A DNA stretch of 64,000 nt, taken from assembly GCF_001417775.1 (NCBI RefSeq), contig NZ_BBZJ01000020.1:248001-312000 (forward strand), in the 5' to 3' direction. A program made the position numbers and the translations under genes. This DNA is from Streptomyces sp. TP-A0356 (lineage in GTDB: Bacteria > Actinomycetota > Actinomycetes > Streptomycetales > Streptomycetaceae). Below, in pieces: positions 61,077 through 64,000 of the stretch. The first letter of the stretch is position 1, and every line of letters begins with the position of its first letter. The notes beneath the pieces were generated by a model that was not told the DNA's origin, did no database searches, and worked only from the letters and a program-made list of their open reading frames with translations.

Positions 61077-61538
61077 ATGATTGCCGAGACCGTCTGTTCC
61101 GCCGTCTCCGCGGCCGGCCTCGGCATCGCCGCGGTCACGGCCTACCGTAAGCGCTTCCGGGCGGCGGCCCGGATCGCCGCGTACGCGCTCGTGCCGCTCG
61201 GGCTGGTCATGACGGGAGCCGTGGGCTGGCTGGCGCACACGGCGTTCAGTCCCGTGGCATGGGCGGGCTTCGGCGTGCTCGGTGCCGCCTGGCTGCTGTT
61301 CGCGGCCGCACGGGCCGTGGAGCGCCGGGGCGGCGGGACCCGCAAGGAGCGCAAGGAGGCGCGGGCCGCGCAGCGCGAGGCGGTGGCTCCCGCGTCCCCG
61401 GCGCCCGCTTCCTCGTCCGCGCCGGCGCTGGGCACCGGGGGCCGTGCGGCGGTCGGGCCCGCGGACACCTCCAGGAAGGCCACAGCCAAGGACGACTTCA
61501 GCGACATCGAGGCCATCCTCAGGAAGCACGGCATATGA
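61077..61538 (+). CDS. Two-helix membrane protein with conserved C-terminal motif
   Basis: A 153-residue protein: N-terminal helix, basic turn (AYRKRFRAAARIA), two hydrophobic helices (AYALVPLGLVMTGAVGWLAH, AWAGFGVLGAAWLLFAAARA), a basic then Ala/Pro-rich linker, and a distinctive end DDFSDIEAILRKHGI. That motif ends a family common in Streptomyces, from memory, with unknown role. ATG 61077 after GGAGGACCGG. Confidence 0.8.
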   Translation: MIAETVCSAVSAAGLGIAAVTAYRKRFRAAARIAAYALVPLGLVMTGAVGWLAHTAFSPVAWAGFGVLGAAWLLFAAARAVERRGGGTRKERKEARAAQREAVAPASPAPASSSAPALGTGGRAAVGPADTSRKATAKDDFSDIEAILRKHGI

Positions 61539-61703
61539 CGGTTTGAAACGACACAGCGGCCGGCTACCCGTCGTGATCGTCGATCAAGGGCGCTCACGCG
61601 GAGATCACCTTCGTTCGGGACGTCGCGGATATTGGCGAACTCCCCGCCACTACGGGCGTGTTGATCGCATTGCCGCTGTCACCTGCGTCATCATCGCCGC
61701 GAG

Positions 61704-61856
61704 ATGCTGGACAGAACCCAGAGCGACGCCGTTGTTCCTCCCGAGGAGCGCCGGGGTTGTCTCTTCGCGCTTTCCCAGCCACCGCTGATGATCTTCCTTG
61801 CGGTGATCGGCTGCCTGCTGCTCATGGCATCACTGCACGATCTGCTGCTGCTCTGA
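61704..61856 (+). CDS. 50-residue membrane peptide
   Basis: Short frame from ATG 61704: MLDRTQSDAVVPPEERRGCL followed by FALSQPPLMIFLAVIGCLLL and MASLHDLLLL. It has a charged N-terminus and one clear transmembrane helix. The ribosome site is weak (CCGCGAG). Base composition is lower in G+C than neighbours, but codon third positions remain GC-rich. No function known. Confidence 0.5.
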   Translation: MLDRTQSDAVVPPEERRGCLFALSQPPLMIFLAVIGCLLLMASLHDLLLL

Positions 61857-62183
61857 GCCGTATGCGGAACCCCTGGCGCCACCCGTCAGGGGCTCCGTCG
61901 GGCCGCCGCCGGAGCGCCGGAAGGATCTTCAATCGGTTCGTGTTTCGGTGACGGAGAGTAAGAGGGTTCCGCTTCGGATGGTCACCGTCCGGTGACGGTG
62001 AGTGCGATGACTCCGGTTTCCCGGCCGAGCGCCGCACCGCAGAGCGATGCCCGGAGATCTGAGAACGTGTGCGTACCCCGTACTCACGGAGAGAGCACGC
62101 AGAGAGGCGGATGTGTCACGGTAGGAAGCGGGGGCCCGCCGAGAGGAGACACGTGCGCGGCGCCCGCGGGAGCGGTCCTCCGC
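61857..62183. other. 327-bp intergenic region
   Basis: Between the small membrane peptide and the CGNR gene. It has a dyad GTCACC-GTCC-GGTGAC (61981-61996) and an A+T-richer patch at 61925-61965. No gene is convincing. The dyad may be a terminator or an operator. Confidence 0.4.
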
Positions 62184-62741
62184 TCAGCCCGCCGCTTCCT
62201 TCCGACGGGCCCGGTACGCGGCCACGTGCAGGCGGTTTCCGCACGTACGGCTGTCGCAGTAGCGGCGCGACCGGTTGCGTGAGAGGTCGACGAAGGCCCG
62301 CCGGCAGTCGGGTGCCTCGCAGCGGCGCAGCCGCTCCTGCTCCCCGGCCACCACGAAGAACGCCAGCGCCATGCCACAGTCCGCGGCGATGTGATCGGCG
62401 AGGGAGGCGCCGGGCGCGAAGTAGTGCACATGCCAGTCGTAGCCGTCGTGGTCCGTCAGGCGCGGCGTCGTCCCAGCCGCCGCGACCAGTTCGTTGATCA
62501 GCCCGGCCGCGGTCCGGGCGTCCGTCTCGGCGAAGACGGCCGCGAATCGCCCGCGGATCTTGCGGACCGCCGAGAGGTCGAACTCCGACAGGACGCCGAT
62601 ATCGCTGAGATCGCGCTTGCGGGCGAAGTCGTCGAGGGCGGCGACATCCGGGAGTCCGTCTGTCTCGTCGCCTTCGGGGGTGGTGTTCACCAGATCCACC
62701 ACGAGGTCGAGCGCGCACCGGGTGTCGTGGGTGATCAGCAC
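62184..62741 (-). CDS. CGNR zinc-finger (ABATE domain) regulator
   Basis: A 185-residue protein with an N-terminal ABATE domain (ALDLVVDLVNTTPEGDET, LSEFDLSAVRKIRGRFAAVF) and a C-terminal treble-clef-like finger (RCEAPDCRRAFVDLSRNRSR, RYCDSRTCGNRLHVAAYRAR) whose CGNR sequence names the family. Members are thought to be DNA-binding regulators. GTG 62741. Its neighbour is ssgB but no functional link is known. Confidence 0.9.
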   Translation of the reverse strand: MLITHDTRCALDLVVDLVNTTPEGDETDGLPDVAALDDFARKRDLSDIGVLSEFDLSAVRKIRGRFAAVFAETDARTAAGLINELVAAAGTTPRLTDHDGYDWHVHYFAPGASLADHIAADCGMALAFFVVAGEQERLRRCEAPDCRRAFVDLSRNRSRRYCDSRTCGNRLHVAAYRARRKEAAG

Positions 62742-63048
62742 GTGTCGCTCCCTGGACTGGGGGTCGGGCCGACGCCCGCCGATGCTCGCCGAGCCTAGCG
62801 GCTCACCGCCGCCACGGGGCCGCGGCAGATCAAGCCAGGCACGCCCCGTGACTACCGCAACGCCTCGTGACGCCCACGGGCGAGGCGGGGCCCGTCACGG
62901 CCCGGAATCCTACCGTCACGTGCCGTACACGCCCGAGCGCCGCCTCCGCGAGGGCTCGCGGCGACGGCGCCCGGGTGTGCCGTATGCGGTTGTCCTGACC
63001 CGAGCCGTCTCCCCGAGTGGACGGCGCCGGGCGGCTTGCGGTCGGGGA
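62742..63048. other. 307-bp intergenic region between the CGNR gene and ssgB
   Basis: Both genes are on the minus strand. The region includes GCCTCG...CGAGGC (about 62862-62886) and GCCGTC...GACGGC (63004-63025), the latter just after ssgB and a weak terminator candidate. Nothing else is recognised. Confidence 0.4.
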
Positions 63049-63462
63049 CTAACTCTCGGCAAGGATGTGGGAGAGCTCCGTGTCGAGATCGAAATGGCGA
63101 TGCTCCGTGCCTGGCGGCACGGCCGCGTCCGTCCGCTTCAGGAACGACTCCAGGGCCCGCGCCGGGGCCTCGAGCAGGGCCTCGCCCTCCGGGGAACTGA
63201 GGGCGATGCACACGACGCCCTGACCGTGACTGCGGGACGGCCAGACGCGGACGTCACCGGTCCCTGTGGGCCGGTGCAGGCCCTCCGCCAGGAGGTCGCG
63301 GGCGAACACCCACTCGACGGTCTCCTCGGCTCCGGTGTGGAAGGTGGCGTGCACGGCGTAGGGATCGGCCGTGTCATACCGCAGTCCCGCGGGTACAGGC
63401 AGTGAGGACTCGCTCGACACAACGAGGCGCAGGTGCAGCTCGCAGCTGACCGTGGTGTTCAT
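63049..63462 (-). CDS. ssgB: Sporulation and cell-division protein SsgB
   Basis: SsgA-like protein needed for sporulation-specific division in Streptomyces: SsgB localises to future septa and recruits FtsZ. The 137-residue protein starts MNTTVSCELHLRLVVSSESS and has LPVPAGLRYDTADPYAVHAT, FHTGAEETVEWVFARDLLAE, GLHRPTGTGDVRVWPSRSHG and LLEAPARALESFLKRTDAAV, matching SsgB nearly throughout by memory. ATG 63462; an AAAGG is 10 bases upstream. It is a strong marker of a sporulating actinomycete. Confidence 0.95.
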   Translation of the reverse strand: MNTTVSCELHLRLVVSSESSLPVPAGLRYDTADPYAVHATFHTGAEETVEWVFARDLLAEGLHRPTGTGDVRVWPSRSHGQGVVCIALSSPEGEALLEAPARALESFLKRTDAAVPPGTEHRHFDLDTELSHILAES

Positions 63463-63652
63463 AAGCGCCAGGGCCTTTCGCTCAGTGTGCGCTCGGGGAT
63501 TCGCACGTCGGCGAAATCGACATGCCACCTACGGTGCCGTTGTAAACCCCTCTGAGTGTTTTGCCTGTCTTTACGTAGCTCATCCGGCCGAGACATCGTT
63601 CGCCCCGTACGTCCATTCCGGTGACTGGTTTCTCTCCGGTAGGTTTCGGCGT

Positions 63653-64000
63653 ATGAATACGGGGAGTGACGAACGGGGCGAGATCGCCGCGCGTGAGGGG
63701 GACTCGGCGGCCGAGGCGCACTCGGATCCAGGGCGCCGCAATTCGGCAAGGCGCGACGGGCGCTGCATGTCAGCCGGAAGGTCGCCGTTCTCATGGTCGG
63801 CCTCGGGGTGGTCGTCGCCGGCGTGTTCATGCTTCCGCTCCCCGGGTGGCCGGCTCACCGAGGAGACCCAGCGAGCGCTCGACCCCGGGGTGCGGCGCCG
63901 TGACATCGTCCTGACGACGGCCGGTGCGGCGATCGTCCGCTCTTGTCGGCGTCCACGTCCGGAAGTTCGGCCTCGCGGTGCCCTGGAACGTCAGGGATCA
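63653..64000 (+). pseudogene. TIGR02611-type membrane protein gene, frameshifted and internally deleted (partial)
   Basis: ATG 63653 starts MNTGSDERGEIAAREGDSAA. The homologous reading then moves to another frame (QFGKARRALHVSRKVAVLMV, then GLGVVVAGVFMLPLPG), jumps after a deletion of ~40 residues to a third piece (LTEETQRALDPGVRRRDIVL, TTAGAAIV), and shifts again (ALVGVHVRKFGLAVPWNVRD) to the window edge. In intact TIGR02611 proteins these pieces are one frame with more membrane helices between. At least two frameshifts plus a deletion indicate a pseudogene. Confidence 0.75.

Overview
This window is chromosomal DNA from a Streptomyces or very close relative. G+C is very high with third positions almost always G or C, GTG starts are frequent, and many genes are coupled through ATGA or GTGA overlaps. 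It carries Streptomyces-specific genes, including ssgB and an NsdA-like TPR regulator. From memory, the order pheT ... argCJBDR ... argH ... metNIQ ... cobL ... cobT ... pabBC ... ssgB resembles the S. coelicolor core around SCO1594 to SCO1541. The content is mostly core chromosome with small accessory insertions and decayed genes.

Layout. 1-9 kb: the 3' part of pheT, a 166-bp palindromic element, a membrane-anchored PP2C phosphatase, a TPR regulator with a perfect palindromic operator, a NUDIX hydrolase, a 3-hydroxyacyl-CoA dehydrogenase and a secreted glycosyl-hydrolase-like protein. 9-16.7 kb, accessory: an EamA exporter and a MocR regulator with overlapping divergent start codons, a GNAT relic, a phosphatase-like protein without catalytic histidines, MerR plus a carboxymuconolactone decarboxylase-like gene, an acyl-CoA dehydrogenase relic, a rifampicin monooxygenase (rox) with a RAE-like upstream repeat, and a divergent HxlR/RidA pair. 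16.8-21.7 kb: the arginine operon argC-J-B-D-R behind an ARG box.

21.7-29.1 kb: a compact locus for covalent flavinylation and extracytoplasmic electron transfer. It has an ApbE flavin transferase, two FMN_bind proteins (one with two domains), two ferric-reductase-like membrane flavoproteins and a divergent two-component system. ApbE would attach FMN to the three SGATYT sites, and the membrane reductases would pass NAD(P)H electrons outward to them. This is the most interesting multi-gene system in the window. 29.1-36.6 kb: an L,D-transpeptidase-like protein, a flavin/PNPOx-like protein, argG and argH, an aldo/keto reductase, and a TetR-MFS efflux pair.

36.6-45.5 kb: an acyltransferase, a glycerophosphodiesterase, a sigma-like factor, GNATs, small membrane proteins, an HAD phosphatase, and metNIQ preceded by a polycysteine leader peptide and RNA hairpins. 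45.5-53 kb: B12/siroheme genes (cobL, a giant BluB-CobT fusion, a CysG-like enzyme), a TrmH-type methylase and a NUDIX hydrolase. 53-64 kb: a Ser/Thr kinase, small proteins, a tRNA array (Gly-Cys-Val-Val-Val), pabB/pabC, a DsbA-like protein, a CGNR regulator, ssgB, and a decayed TIGR02611-type membrane gene running off the edge. Several remnants and one probable stop-loss point to ongoing gene decay in this lineage.
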